A stretch of 64,000 nt of DNA from an uncultured Clostridia bacterium (GTDB taxonomy: Bacteria; Bacillota; Clostridia; TANB77; CAG-508): positions 97,687 to 161,686 of the forward strand of contig CAKPIA010000003.1 of assembly GCA_934162205.1 (NCBI GenBank). Reading direction: 5' to 3'. Both the position numbers and the translations under genes were made by a program. The notes beneath the pieces were generated by a model that saw only the letters and a program-made list of their open reading frames with translations, was not told where the DNA came from and ran no database searches. Positions 26,518-35,945 of this stretch are shown here, piece after piece (position 1 is the stretch's first letter; the number at the start of each line of letters is the position of its first letter).

Positions 26518-28902
26518 ATGATTGAATTACTATCACCTGTTGGTGACTTTGAATGTTTAAAGGCTGCAGTTCAAAATGGTGCTGATGCTGTATATTTTGG
26601 TGCTAATTTATTTAGTGCCAGAGCTTTTGCTAAAAATTTCGACTTAGAAGATTTAGAAAAAGCTATTAATTATGCAAAATTGCGTGGAGTAAAAACAAAT
26701 TTAACTTTAAATACTTTGATAAAAGATGATGAATTTGAAGATGCTGTTATGCTTGCCAAAAAGGCCTATGAGTTTGGTATTGATGCAATAATAGTTCAAG
26801 ACTTAGGCTTAGCAACAACTTTAATTAAAAATTTTCCTAATTTGCCAATACATGCAAGTACTCAAATGACAATACATAATTTAGATGGTGCTTTAGAAGC
26901 TGAAAAATTAGGTTTTAAAAGAGCAGTATTATCTAGAGAATTACCTATTAATGAAATAGAGTATATTTGTAAGAATTCTAATATAGAAATAGAAGTATTT
27001 ATACATGGTGCTCTTTGTATTTCATATTCTGGTCAATGCTTATTTTCTAGTATGATTGGTGGAAGATCTGGAAACAGAGGGAAATGTGCTCAACCTTGTA
27101 GATTACCATATGAATTATTAGAAGATGATAACAAAATAGATTCTGGTTATCTATTAAGCACTCGTGATCTATGTGGATTAGAATTTTTACCACAGCTCAT
27201 TAACTGTGGTGTTAAATGTTTAAAAATAGAAGGCAGAATGAAAAATCCTCAATATGTTGCAACTGTTACAAGAATTTACAGAAAATACATTGATTTAGTT
27301 TTAAACAATAAACCATATACAATAGATGAAAATGATAAGAAAGATTTACTTCAAGCATTCAACAGAGGTGGATTTTCAAACGGACATCTTTCTAATTACC
27401 CTAATAAAAAATTAGTTTTTAAAGAAAAACAAAATAATATGGGAATTTACTTAGGTAAAATTAAAAAGTTCAATTCTAATAAAGGCTTAATAACTTTAAC
27501 TTTAAATGACAATCTAGAAATTGGAGATTCTATATTTGCTGAAAAAGAGACTTCTAATTATACTATTTCAGAGTTAATGAAAAATGATAAAAATATTAAG
27601 CAAGGAATTTATGGAGAAACAGTAACCTTTGGAAGAATGAAAGGAAATATAAATATAGGAGATAAAATTTATAAAACTGCTAGTAAAAAATTAACCTCCT
27701 TTGCTATAGAAAGTTTTAGTAAAGAATTTAAAAAGATTCATTTGGATTGCAATATTTCTATAAAACAAAATGAAAATATACATATATATGTTAAATGTTT
27801 AGAACATAATATTGAATCTTCATTTGTATATAACTACATGCCATTGCCTGCAGAAAACAAACCATTAGATAAAGAAAAAATTATTCAACAATTTTCTAAA
27901 ACAACTGATACGCCTTTTGAATTTTCAAACTTAAATATAATTTTAGATAACAATATTTTCATACCAGTTTCTATTTTAAATGATTTAAGAAGAGCAACTA
28001 TAAATAATATTGAAAAAGAAATTATATCTTCATTTAAACATACATCTGATTTTTGTTTTGTTGATAAGAATATTAAAGAAAAAAATAATATTGTAAATAA
28101 AAAAATATCTTTATTATTAAATGAATTGAATGTAGATTTAGATTATACAAATTTAATTTATATTGACAACATATATATTCCATTAAAATATTTTTACAGT
28201 AAAAAATATACTGATGTTTTAAGCATACTTTCTAATAAATTTAATATTTATATTTATCTTCCTAATGTATTAAGAGAAAAATATATAAACAACTTAGTTT
28301 CAATATTAAACACTTCAATATCACAGTTTAATATTAAAGGGCTTATATTATCTAATATTTTTTATTTAAATATTATAAATAAAATTGATAATAAAAATTT
28401 AGATTTAGTTGCAAATTATACTTTGAATATATTCAATAAATTTTCAGTAGATAAGCTAAAATCTTTTGGATTTACTAATTTAACAATCTCACCTGAACTT
28501 AACAAAAATTCAATTATTAATATTTGCAATTATAATATAGATACAGAACTAATTGTATATGGTAACACACCTTTAATGACTACAAATTACTGTCTTTTAG
28601 GTGCTACAAATAGTTGCTATAAGGATTGTTCAAGAAATTGTTCTAATAATAAAAAATATTATTTAAAAGACAGACTTGGTCTTAAATTTAGGATTATGCC
28701 TGATAATTTACAAACAATTACAACTATTTACAATTCTAAAACTACGTCAATATCTTATGAAGAATTTAATGTTAATTCATTAAGAATAGATATTTTAGAT
28801 GAATCTATTGAGACTATTAACAAAATTATCTCTTGTGTAAAATCTAACACTAGATTTGAGGGAAAAGATTATACAAATGGTAACTTAAATAAAGAAATTT
28901 AA
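26518..28902 (+). CDS. Peptidase U32 family protein with C-terminal Cys cluster (RlhA-like)
   Basis: I start the 794-residue protein at the ATG at 26518, which is preceded by AAGGAGATT and gives the conserved IELLSPVGDFECLKAAV start. The U32 core has the family motif EVFIHGALCISYSGQCLFSS, with MIGGRSGNRGKCAQPCR after it. A DUF3656-like middle follows, then a C-terminal part with CLLGATNSCYKDCSRNC. In E. coli the long U32 member RlhA makes 5-hydroxycytidine in 23S rRNA, and related UbiU/UbiV hold an iron-sulfur cluster through four cysteines. By analogy this is more likely an RNA hydroxylase than a peptidase. It is a single gene with a strong terminator. Confidence 0.88.
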   Translation: MIELLSPVGDFECLKAAVQNGADAVYFGANLFSARAFAKNFDLEDLEKAINYAKLRGVKTNLTLNTLIKDDEFEDAVMLAKKAYEFGIDAIIVQDLGLATTLIKNFPNLPIHASTQMTIHNLDGALEAEKLGFKRAVLSRELPINEIEYICKNSNIEIEVFIHGALCISYSGQCLFSSMIGGRSGNRGKCAQPCRLPYELLEDDNKIDSGYLLSTRDLCGLEFLPQLINCGVKCLKIEGRMKNPQYVATVTRIYRKYIDLVLNNKPYTIDENDKKDLLQAFNRGGFSNGHLSNYPNKKLVFKEKQNNMGIYLGKIKKFNSNKGLITLTLNDNLEIGDSIFAEKETSNYTISELMKNDKNIKQGIYGETVTFGRMKGNINIGDKIYKTASKKLTSFAIESFSKEFKKIHLDCNISIKQNENIHIYVKCLEHNIESSFVYNYMPLPAENKPLDKEKIIQQFSKTTDTPFEFSNLNIILDNNIFIPVSILNDLRRATINNIEKEIISSFKHTSDFCFVDKNIKEKNNIVNKKISLLLNELNVDLDYTNLIYIDNIYIPLKYFYSKKYTDVLSILSNKFNIYIYLPNVLREKYINNLVSILNTSISQFNIKGLILSNIFYLNIINKIDNKNLDLVANYTLNIFNKFSVDKLKSFGFTNLTISPELNKNSIINICNYNIDTELIVYGNTPLMTTNYCLLGATNSCYKDCSRNCSNNKKYYLKDRLGLKFRIMPDNLQTITTIYNSKTTSISYEEFNVNSLRIDILDESIETINKIISCVKSNTRFEGKDYTNGNLNKEI

Positions 28903-28919
28903 AATTAAATAATTTATAA

Positions 28920-28975
28920 AAAAGATCAAGAATTTTTATTGCAGTTTTTACTGTATAAGAATTCTTGATTTTATT
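28920..28975. terminator. Bidirectional terminator between the U32 and dipeptidase genes
   Basis: ATCAAGAATTTTTATTGCAGT pairs with ACTGTATAAGAATTCTTGAT (imperfect, about 20 bp) across TTTT, with A and T runs outside. Confidence 0.85.
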
Positions 28976-28976
28976 T

Positions 28977-29915
28977 TTATAAAATTTCATTTGCTATTCT
29001 TAAAAAGTTTTTACTTGTTATTTTTTCTATATCATTTTTGCTATAACCTTGTTTTTCTAATTCTAAAATTAATTTGCACATATCTTTTACACTTTTTATA
29101 TCTTCTAGTTGATGTTCTTTTTCTACTCCATCAAAATCCGTTCCAATTGATATATAATCTATTCCAACCAAATTTGCAATATAATTTATATGTTTAACTA
29201 AATCTTTAACAGTTGCTTTTGATTCTTTTGTTAAAAATAGACTGCAAAAACAAATTCCTATAGTTCCATTTCGTTTTGCTATTTGCTTTATTTGTTCATC
29301 ATCCAAATTTCTATAATGTTGGCAAATAGCATTTGTGCAAGAATGGCTTGCAATTATTGGACCATTGCAATTATTTAATGTATCATAAAAACTTTTCTTA
29401 GACATGTGCGATACATCAATTATTATATTATTTTTTTCTAATTCTTGTATATATTTTTTGCCCAGTTTTGTTAGTCCTTTATCATTTTTGGTATTTGCTC
29501 CAGATGCTAATTCATTGTCTTTATTCCATACTGTCCCCATCATTCGCATTCCTTTTTTATGTAAACTTTTTATATTATCTAAATTAGATGAAATAGCGCT
29601 TCCATTTTCTATTGTTAATATTACTCCTGTTTTATTATTCAATTCTTTACTTATTAAATCTTTTTTATTTTTTATTATATAAATTTTATCTTGTTCTTTT
29701 TTGTATAATTCATAAAAATTATCTATAATACTATTTGCTCTTTTAAATCCTCCATCTTTTATGTTGTATTTTGGATTTATAAATGTTCCCATACATTGAA
29801 TGTATGGCAAGTTTTCTTGTATCTCTTTTAAGTTAACTGCTAATTTTGAGTCTGTTAGTAACAATTCTTCGTCTTTTGCTCGTTGAATTGTATCACAGTG
29901 TAGATCTATTATCAT
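28977..29915 (-). CDS. Membrane dipeptidase (peptidase M19)
   Basis: The 312-residue protein is a zinc-dependent dipeptidase of the renal dipeptidase family. Metal-binding motifs are seen in order: DLHCDT (residues 3-8), the bridging glutamate in LTIENGS (about 102), IIDVSHMS (about 163), ASHSCTNAICQHYRNLDD (about 192-208), and the ending SIGTDFDG (about 256). It cleaves dipeptides, with a tolerance for D-residues at the second place. There is no signal peptide, so despite its name it is expected in the cytoplasm. AGGGGTAAAA precedes the ATG. It lies downstream of the tRNA-Tyr gene, whose terminator separates them. Confidence 0.93.
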   Translation of the reverse strand: MIIDLHCDTIQRAKDEELLLTDSKLAVNLKEIQENLPYIQCMGTFINPKYNIKDGGFKRANSIIDNFYELYKKEQDKIYIIKNKKDLISKELNNKTGVILTIENGSAISSNLDNIKSLHKKGMRMMGTVWNKDNELASGANTKNDKGLTKLGKKYIQELEKNNIIIDVSHMSKKSFYDTLNNCNGPIIASHSCTNAICQHYRNLDDEQIKQIAKRNGTIGICFCSLFLTKESKATVKDLVKHINYIANLVGIDYISIGTDFDGVEKEHQLEDIKSVKDMCKLILELEKQGYSKNDIEKITSKNFLRIANEIL

Positions 29916-29978
29916 TTTTACCCCTGTACATTTTTATGCAATTAATTTAGTTTATATTCTATATATAAAGTTTTAGGC

Positions 29979-30011
29979 AAAAAAATAAAATACAAGTTAA
30001 CTTGTATTTTA
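29979..30011 (-). terminator. Terminator abutting tRNA-Tyr
   Basis: A perfect 28-bp palindrome, ATAAAATACAAGTT and its complement (29985-30012), begins at the last base of the tRNA CCA end. On the minus strand it is followed by a run of T. Confidence 0.88.
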
Positions 30012-30097
30012 TGGTGGGCAGGGATGGATTCGAACCATCGTACTCAAATGAGAACAGATTTACAGTCTGCCGCCTTTAGCCACTCGGCCACCTGCCC
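30012..30097 (-). tRNA. tRNA-Tyr (anticodon GUA)
   Basis: The minus strand gives acceptor GGGCAGG with CCTGCCC, discriminator A and encoded CCA. It is a class II tRNA with a long variable arm. The anticodon loop is CTGTAAA (anticodon GTA), and the T-loop is GTTCGAATC. Confidence 0.97.
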
Positions 30098-30117
30098 ATA
30101 TATTAAATTAAAAAAAA

Positions 30118-30194
30118 TGGTGCTCCCTCAAGGATTCGAACCTTGGACCCACCGGTTATGAGCCGGTTGCTCTGACCAACTGAGCTAAGGGAGC
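30118..30194 (-). tRNA. tRNA with CAU anticodon (Met elongator or Ile2)
   Basis: The minus strand gives acceptor GCTCCCT with AGGGAGC, discriminator A and encoded CCA. The anticodon loop is CTCATAA (anticodon CAT) on a CCGG stem. The GGCTCATAACC arm resembles both elongator Met and lysidine-type Ile2 tRNAs, so I leave the amino acid open. It lacks the initiator-type mismatch at the first acceptor pair. Confidence 0.9.
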
Positions 30195-30336
30195 ATTTCT
30201 TAACGCAAGTTAAAGTATAAACTAATTTTTATCTAATGTCAATACTTTTTATAAAAAATATAATGTTTTTTATAAAAAATTTTTATAGAATTAAGTTTTA
30301 AATAAATATATAATACACATATCACTATAATAAACT

Positions 30337-30369
30337 AATTTGAAGTCGGATATAATCCAACTTCAAATT
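30337..30369 (-). terminator. Probable terminator of the gene at 30386
   Basis: AATTTGAAGTCGGA pairs with TCCAACTTCAAATT (one mismatch) across a 5-base loop. The T-run is weak. Confidence 0.55.
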
Positions 30370-30385
30370 ACATATAAAACTTAAA

Positions 30386-31207
30386 TTATTCTCCTCTACC
30401 TTCTGGTAATGCATTAGGTAATTCTAATTTTACTCTTATTCTAAATACATATGTCATTGCTCTTACCAATTTACTATTTTTAAATCTACTCCATAATGAT
30501 GGTTTTGCTTCAAAAGTAGTAGCTTCTATATATTGTTGTTGCTCAACAACTGTTTCTTGAACTTGTTCTTGTTCAATTGTTTCAACTGGTGTTGGAATTC
30601 CTTTTAACGCATCTGCAACTTCAATTCCTATATAACTTAAAGCTTTTGATCTATCTTCAATTCTTTCCATATCTATTTCTATATGTAAATTAGATTCTAA
30701 ATTATTTACTCTTGCATTTAAAAGTTTCATTGCATCTTGATAATTTTGAGATTTTTTGCTTTTTGTTTTTCCTATTATATTTAAAGTTTCTATAATATCT
30801 TCTGGAAATTTACCTTCAGCTTCTTTAACTGTATTTTTCCAATCTTTTTCTTTATTATCTACTACATCTATTAATTCTCTTAATTGACCAGCAAAACTAA
30901 TATTTTGTTCTCTTTGTCTAATTAATTCTTCTATATTTTTTGTATTTTCCTCAAATTGGTTTGTTGCAAATTCAACTAATCCATATGCAGCCTTGTAAAC
31001 ACTGCTAGGAAAATTCTTCTTTTTAGGATATTCTATTAAATAAGTTTTTATTGATTCTATTAAATCTTTAAAATATGCATCCTCTTCCAATTGTACAATT
31101 TGCTTTTTGCTGTTTGGATTTATCATTTTTTGTACTTTATCAATATTTGACAATATTTTTTCTTCCGTGATTACCATTCTCACGTTTACTATGCCAGATC
31201 TAGACAT
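30386..31207 (-). CDS. Conserved-looking helical protein of unknown function
   Basis: The 273-residue protein has no signal peptide. It begins MSRSGIVNVRMVITEEKILSN and is mostly Lys/Glu/Gln-rich helix (coiled-coil-like, about 80-185). A Gln/Glu/Val-rich linker follows (about 208-232), and then a basic C-terminal segment (SLWSRFKNSKLVRAMTYVFRIRVKLELPNALPEGRGE in part) that might be amphipathic. I do not recognise the family. An AAGGAGGG site precedes the ATG. It stands alone between two tRNAs and a tetR-type gene. A structural or membrane-associated role is only a guess. Confidence 0.75.
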   Translation of the reverse strand: MSRSGIVNVRMVITEEKILSNIDKVQKMINPNSKKQIVQLEEDAYFKDLIESIKTYLIEYPKKKNFPSSVYKAAYGLVEFATNQFEENTKNIEELIRQREQNISFAGQLRELIDVVDNKEKDWKNTVKEAEGKFPEDIIETLNIIGKTKSKKSQNYQDAMKLLNARVNNLESNLHIEIDMERIEDRSKALSYIGIEVADALKGIPTPVETIEQEQVQETVVEQQQYIEATTFEAKPSLWSRFKNSKLVRAMTYVFRIRVKLELPNALPEGRGE

Positions 31208-31509
31208 CGTAAACTTCCCTCCTTTATCCTACGCGTTATTTGTTTTCTTCATTTATTATTATACAATATGCTACAAAAAACTACAATAGGATTTATAATT
31301 TTCTTTTTTAATTTTTCATTACAATATTATTACAAATTAATTACAATTGTCAAGTATAATCGACAAATTTTTATAAAAAAATCATAACCTTTTATCAACA
31401 TGTCTTATTCTTTGTTTTTTATATTTCCGTATGCTTTTTTAATTTAACAACTAGACATTTTTATTAATAAATAGTTATGATTTTCTTGTTTAATACAAAT
31501 TTATTATAA
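31208..31509. other. Non-coding stretch before the tetR-type gene
   Basis: AT-rich, with no ORF I can support. A 10-base inverted pair (AAATCATAAC near 31379 and GTTATGATTT near 31472) lies about 80 bases apart and could be an operator or chance. Confidence 0.4.
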
Positions 31510-32085
31510 TTAATTTTCTTTTGCTCTTAATCCATTTATAAGTGTATTTTCAAATTCATGATATATCTTCATAGTATCAAATTCTTCATTACTTTTTTGT
31601 TTGTATACAAGACATGAACAAATTAATCCGTATATTTCTGTAGCTATTATTTTAGGATCTCCATTTTTTATTTGTTTTGCTTCTATACCTTCCTTAACAA
31701 TTTTTTCAATAGTGTTTATATAATTGAATATATGATTTTTACACATTTTATTTCTTTCTTCATTTCCCCAAAGTTGACTAAGTAAAATTGTTATTAGATA
31801 TTCATATTTAACAATAATTTTTATTTGAATTAATACTATCGCTTTAATTTTATCTATATAATTATCAAATTTTGATGTTTTAATATTAATACTATTTTGA
31901 AGCAACTTCATTCCTTCTTCTACTAGAAAGTTAAAAATCTCTTCTTTGCTCGTAAAATGATAGTATAATGTTCCTTTTGCAACTCCTACAGTTGCTGTAA
32001 TTTCTTCTATACTTGTAGCATCATATCCTTTTTCTGCAAAAAGTTTCATTGATGTTTCAAAAATTTTTCTCTTTGTTTTATTCAT
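31510..32085 (-). CDS. TetR/AcrR family transcriptional regulator
   Basis: The 191-residue protein has the N-terminal TetR DNA-binding domain: KIFETSMKLFAEKGYDATSIEEITATVGVAKGTLYYHFTSKEEI in part (residues 7-50, with GTLYYHF as the recognition helix). The C-terminal ligand-binding part has no specific match that I can name. TetR proteins usually repress themselves and a nearby gene until a ligand binds. Its own promoter lies just upstream. No efflux gene is adjacent; rnr lies upstream on the same strand. Confidence 0.92.
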   Translation of the reverse strand: MNKTKRKIFETSMKLFAEKGYDATSIEEITATVGVAKGTLYYHFTSKEEIFNFLVEEGMKLLQNSINIKTSKFDNYIDKIKAIVLIQIKIIVKYEYLITILLSQLWGNEERNKMCKNHIFNYINTIEKIVKEGIEAKQIKNGDPKIIATEIYGLICSCLVYKQKSNEEFDTMKIYHEFENTLINGLRAKEN

Positions 32086-32112
32086 ATAAACTCCTATTTC
32101 TAATTTTTTTAT

Positions 32113-32141
32113 ATTATATAATTTTAATTTTAAACATGCAA
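32113..32141 (-). promoter_or_regulatory. Promoter of the tetR-type gene
   Basis: On the minus strand TTGCAT (32136-32141), 17 bases, TATAAT (32113-32118). Confidence 0.7.
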
Positions 32142-32175
32142 TATCTTTATAATTTTTATACTATATAGTCAAAAA

Positions 32176-34299
32176 TTAATCATTATATAATTCAAAATCT
32201 ATCTGTCTTAAAAGCTTATTAGCTTTTATTACTTTTATTTTAACTTTATCTCCTATTTTATATGTTTTATTTGTTCTTTCTCCTATTAATATTTTTTTAT
32301 TCTCATCATATATAAAATATTCATCACCTAAATTTTCAAATCTTATTAAACCTTCAACTGTATTTTCTAATTCTACAAATATTCCAAATTGAGTAACTGA
32401 TGAAACAATTCCTTCATAAACTTCTCCAATTTTATTTTCCATATATTCAGCTTTCTTTATGTCTATAGCTTCTCTTTCTACTTTTGTTGCAATCTTTTCT
32501 CTTTCTGATGAACTATCTGCTCTTTTTTCTGCTAAATCATATAATTTTTGAATTTCCTTTTCTTTTATGTCATAATTATTTTCTATATATTTTGATATTA
32601 TTCTATGAATAAATAAATCTGGATATCTTCTTATTGGTGATGTAAAATGGCAATAATACTTACTTGCAATTCCAAAATGTCCTTTATTTTCTGCTTCATA
32701 TCTGGCAACTTTAAGTGTCCTTAAAATCAAATTTGATACTACTCTTTCCTCTTCTTTTCCTTTTACTTCTTCTAAAACTTTAGAAAATTCCTTTGGATAT
32801 ACATTATCTTTATTTGCTTTTATTTTATAACCAAAATTAAATAAAAACTTATTTAGTTCTGTTATTTTTTCTAAGTCAGGATTTTCATGAACTCTATATA
32901 TAAATGGAGCATCTAACCAATAAAATTTTTCTGCTATTGTTTCATTTGCTGTAAGCATAAATTGTTCTATTATTTCATTTGCAAAATTTGTTTCATATTT
33001 TTTTACATCAATTGCTTTTCCATCTGTATCTAAAACTATTTTACTTTCTGGAATATCTAAATTCAAATATCCTTGTTCTAATCTTCTATTTTTAAGTATT
33101 GTTGCAAGTTCTTTCATATTTTCAAATTCTTGAATATATTTTTCATATCTTTTTAAAACTTTTTTATCACTTTTATCTAAAATTTTTTGTACATCTGTAT
33201 ATGTCATTCTTTCTGTTACTTTTATTAAGCCTTTATACACACTTGATGATATAACTTTACCTTTTTTGTCAATTTCCATAGAACATGATAAAGTATACCT
33301 ATCTTCTCCAGCATTCAGACTACAAATACCATTTGATAATTCTCTTGGAAGCATTGGTATAACTCTTCCTAACATATAAATACTTGTTCCTCTTATTACT
33401 GCTTCTTTATCTAATTTTGAATCTTGTTTTACATAGTAACTTACATCTGCAATATGAACATCTAATTTGTAATTTCCATTTTCTAATTTTTCAACTCTTA
33501 CTGCATCATCTAAGTCTTTAGCATCTTCTCCATCAATTGTAAATATTATCTTATCTCTTAAATCCACACGATTTGGTATGTCTTTTTTATCTATTTTATC
33601 TCCTTGTTTTTTTGCTTCTTCTATTACTTCTTCTGGGAATTTGTATGGAAGATCATATTCTTTTATTAATGATAACATGTCCACACCAGCCTCATTAACA
33701 TTTCCTATTACTTCTATTATTTTTCCCTCTGCTTTTTTTCCTTTTTCTGGATACTTTGTTATTTGAGCCAAGACTTTATGATTATTTCTTGCTTTTTCGA
33801 AATTCTTTTTTGATATAAATATATCTGTTCCAAAACTTTTATCGTCCGGAACTACAAATCCAAAATTTTTGTTATCTTGAAAAATTCCCACAACAGTATC
33901 TTTTTCATGTTTAATTATTTTTAGTATTTTTCCTTCTGCATTTTTTTCTTTATTTTTCTCTTCTATTATTTCTACTATTACTTTATCTCCGTTTAAAGCA
34001 TTATTAGAATTTTCTTTTGATACATAGATTTCATCTTCCCTATTTTCTATTTTTACAAATCCAAATCCTTTTTGATTTTTTCTATATATTCCATCAAATG
34101 TTTCTAATTCTGAAATTCTATATCTGTTTTTTCTATTTTTAACAATCTTATATTCGCTTTCTAATTTATTTAATAAATTAACAAATTCATTATATTTTGA
34201 TTTTGGAACCATCAAAATTAAAGCCATCTCTTTAGCTTTCATAGGAACATAATCTTCAGTTCTCATAAATTTTAATATTAATTCTTCTTTTTCTTCCAT
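32176..34299 (-). CDS. rnr: Ribonuclease R
   Basis: RNase R is a processive 3'-5' exoribonuclease that degrades structured RNA and helps trans-translation. The 707-residue protein has an N-terminal helix-turn-helix-like part (1-60), two cold-shock/OB domains (about 65-215), the RNB catalytic domain beginning near 250 with DGEDAKDLDDAV (metal aspartates), FIYRVHENP and HFTSPIRRYPDL, and a C-terminal S1 domain (about 622-700). AAGGAG precedes the ATG. secG lies upstream on the same strand, the usual secG-rnr order, but smpB and ssrA do not follow in this window. Confidence 0.96.
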   Translation of the reverse strand: MEEKEELILKFMRTEDYVPMKAKEMALILMVPKSKYNEFVNLLNKLESEYKIVKNRKNRYRISELETFDGIYRKNQKGFGFVKIENREDEIYVSKENSNNALNGDKVIVEIIEEKNKEKNAEGKILKIIKHEKDTVVGIFQDNKNFGFVVPDDKSFGTDIFISKKNFEKARNNHKVLAQITKYPEKGKKAEGKIIEVIGNVNEAGVDMLSLIKEYDLPYKFPEEVIEEAKKQGDKIDKKDIPNRVDLRDKIIFTIDGEDAKDLDDAVRVEKLENGNYKLDVHIADVSYYVKQDSKLDKEAVIRGTSIYMLGRVIPMLPRELSNGICSLNAGEDRYTLSCSMEIDKKGKVISSSVYKGLIKVTERMTYTDVQKILDKSDKKVLKRYEKYIQEFENMKELATILKNRRLEQGYLNLDIPESKIVLDTDGKAIDVKKYETNFANEIIEQFMLTANETIAEKFYWLDAPFIYRVHENPDLEKITELNKFLFNFGYKIKANKDNVYPKEFSKVLEEVKGKEEERVVSNLILRTLKVARYEAENKGHFGIASKYYCHFTSPIRRYPDLFIHRIISKYIENNYDIKEKEIQKLYDLAEKRADSSSEREKIATKVEREAIDIKKAEYMENKIGEVYEGIVSSVTQFGIFVELENTVEGLIRFENLGDEYFIYDENKKILIGERTNKTYKIGDKVKIKVIKANKLLRQIDFELYND

Positions 34300-34460
34300 G
34301 TTTTCTCCTTACATAGAACAAAAGCGGGCATTAATAACTTTTGTACTTATTAAAACATTTTGAAGTCCGCGTCTTTGTTCGTGTGTGAAATTTGCAAAGC
34401 AAATTTCTGTGCAATATATTTATATTATAGGAAGTTTGGGGAACTTTTCTATAATATAAT
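34300..34460 (-). ncRNA. Structured leader between secG and rnr (candidate)
   Basis: After the secG terminator and before rnr the minus strand can form three stems: a TTATATTATAG-based hairpin (about 34420-34460), a perfect 9-bp GAAATTTGC/GCAAATTTC hairpin (about 34387-34407), and a long-range pairing of GAACAAAGACGCGG with CCGCTTTTGTTC next to the rnr start. GC content is locally higher. This could be an rnr 5' leader or a small RNA; no known family is recognised. Confidence 0.35.
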
Positions 34461-34489
34461 AAAAGGCTATTTTATTGAAATAGCCCCTT
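34461..34489 (-). terminator. Terminator or attenuator after secG
   Basis: GGCTATTT (34465-34472) pairs with AAATAGCC (34478-34485). On the minus strand it is followed by TTTTATT. Confidence 0.7.
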
Positions 34490-34501
34490 TTATTACTTTA
34501 T

Positions 34502-34750
34502 TTAAATTATATATATACTTCCTAAAACTACTGATAGTACTACAAAAACAATTCCTAATATTATTGTCCATCTTTTTTGTTTACCTTCTTTAGTTCTTCC
34601 TTTATTTTTTTCATAGAAATTACTTGTAGAAGAACCTGTTATTGTTGAAGATAATCCTTCATCATCTTTTGATTGTATTGTAGCTAATATTATAACAGCT
34701 ATACAAACTATAAAATAAATTACTAATAATATTCCTTTAACTATTTGCAT
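34502..34750 (-). CDS. secG: Preprotein translocase subunit SecG
   Basis: The 82-residue protein has two membrane helices (about 4-23 and 61-80). The Ser/Gly/Thr-rich loop between them contains DEGLSSTITGSSTSNFYEKNKGRTKE, which matches SecG's conserved GLSxxxxG and FxxKxxxxT pattern. SecG is the small accessory part of the SecYEG channel. AAATAGGAGG lies before the ATG. The adjacent position upstream of rnr is conserved in Firmicutes and supports the call. Confidence 0.93.
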   Translation of the reverse strand: MQIVKGILLVIYFIVCIAVIILATIQSKDDEGLSSTITGSSTSNFYEKNKGRTKEGKQKRWTIILGIVFVVLSVVLGSIYII

Positions 34751-34862
34751 TCGTTTTTCCTCCTATTTGGCTTTTAATTTAGCACTACATTATTTTAGCA
34801 TACATAATTTAAAAAATCAAATGTTTTTTATATCTTTTTATTTAATTAGTGTTATTTATTTT

Positions 34863-35552
34863 TTATATAAACAAAATTATTACTAAAAATATCATTATTT
34901 TTATAATCGTATTAAAAAATAAATTATAATTAATACATCTTATCCCTATATTATTTAATTTATCAAATTCATTTACTATTTTTTCAATTTCTTCTTTTGA
35001 AGAAATATTTTGTTTTTCCATATAATCTTTTGCAAGAAATCTTGCTTTTATCATTGCATCATTTTCTAAATAACTTCTTGTAAAGTAATAAATAAATCCT
35101 AAAACAATTAATATTGACAAAAACATCATTTTATATGGTAATTTTCCAAGCAATGCAAGTAAAGATATAATGACAAAATATATTAAATATATATTAGAAA
35201 AATAAAAATTAAATACTAATATTCTTCTATCTTGTATTGAATGTAAACACTCATGAGCTATTGTTTGTATCCTTGTAAAACTTCCTCTAACATTTGCAAT
35301 TGATATTTTATTTGATATAGCAATATATAAACTTGTATTAGAATCTTTATTTTCTTCTATTTTTACAGTTTTATTATTCAACATTTCTAATATAGATTTA
35401 CAAATATCAATATCTGATGGGTATTTTTCCGTTAATTCATCTAGTTCTTTGTTTTCTCCAATTTGTTTAACATTTTTTATATTTATTTTAAATATTATGC
35501 CAAGCATTAAAAGTGATAATATACATATTAATAATATAATTAATACTTCCAT
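34863..35552 (-). CDS. Membrane protein with HExxH-like metalloprotease motif
   Basis: The 229-residue protein has an N-terminal helix (1-22), then a soluble part with TIAHECLHSIQD (about 95-106). This is HExxH in the form H-E-C-L-H, the zinc-binding core of metalloproteases. Two or three membrane helices follow (about 115-165), with a downstream acidic LENDAMIKARFLA that may supply the third ligand, and one C-terminal helix. It resembles YugP-type zinc peptidases only in layout. AAAAGGAG precedes the ATG. It lies 16 bases after the YlbF-family gene, so it is in the same operon. Its substrate is unknown. Confidence 0.75.
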   Translation of the reverse strand: MEVLIILLICILSLLMLGIIFKINIKNVKQIGENKELDELTEKYPSDIDICKSILEMLNNKTVKIEENKDSNTSLYIAISNKISIANVRGSFTRIQTIAHECLHSIQDRRILVFNFYFSNIYLIYFVIISLLALLGKLPYKMMFLSILIVLGFIYYFTRSYLENDAMIKARFLAKDYMEKQNISSKEEIEKIVNEFDKLNNIGIRCINYNLFFNTIIKIMIFLVIILFI

Positions 35553-35568
35553 TAATACTCCTTTTCTA

Positions 35569-35904
35569 TTATTCTAGAACATCTTTTACTGCTTCACCAA
35601 TTATTTTATTTACATCTGCTAAAACAACATTAAATTTTATTTCTGCATCAAAGTATTTTTTTACTTCATCTATTGCAATTAAATTAATGTATAATTCTTG
35701 CATCTTTTTTACTTTTTCTTCATCGTCTTTTCCTGTTTGAATTGCTGAAATTTGTGCATCATATCTTGCTTTTTCAAATTCTTTTATTTTTTCTTGTAAT
35801 TCAGGTTTTAGTTTTATTGTTTCTTTTGCCATTTTATAATTAATATACTCTTCAGAATTTTTTATTTCTGATGCTAACCTATTTGCTGTATCATATATAT
35901 TCAT
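35569..35904 (-). CDS. YlbF/YmcA family protein
   Basis: The 111-residue all-helical protein matches the YlbF/YmcA/YheA (DUF964) family: NIYDTANRLASEIKNSEEY, then YKMAKETIKLKPELQEKIKEF and a long C-terminal helix. In Bacillus, YmcA, YlbF and YaaT form a complex that works with RNase Y in mRNA maturation and affects sporulation and biofilm. Since rny and ymdB are also in this window, a link to RNA decay is reasonable, but which paralog this is cannot be told. GAGGAGGC precedes the ATG. It lies between the GT4 gene and the membrane peptidase-like gene. Confidence 0.9.
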   Translation of the reverse strand: MNIYDTANRLASEIKNSEEYINYKMAKETIKLKPELQEKIKEFEKARYDAQISAIQTGKDDEEKVKKMQELYINLIAIDEVKKYFDAEIKFNVVLADVNKIIGEAVKDVLE

Positions 35905-35945
35905 TTGATAGCCTCCTCAATATAGCTTTTCAATATTCATAAATT

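Noticed and set aside
34300..34500. tmRNA (ssrA), because rnr and secG are adjacent
   Set aside because: The gap is too short, has no tRNA-Ala-like ends and no tag reading frame.
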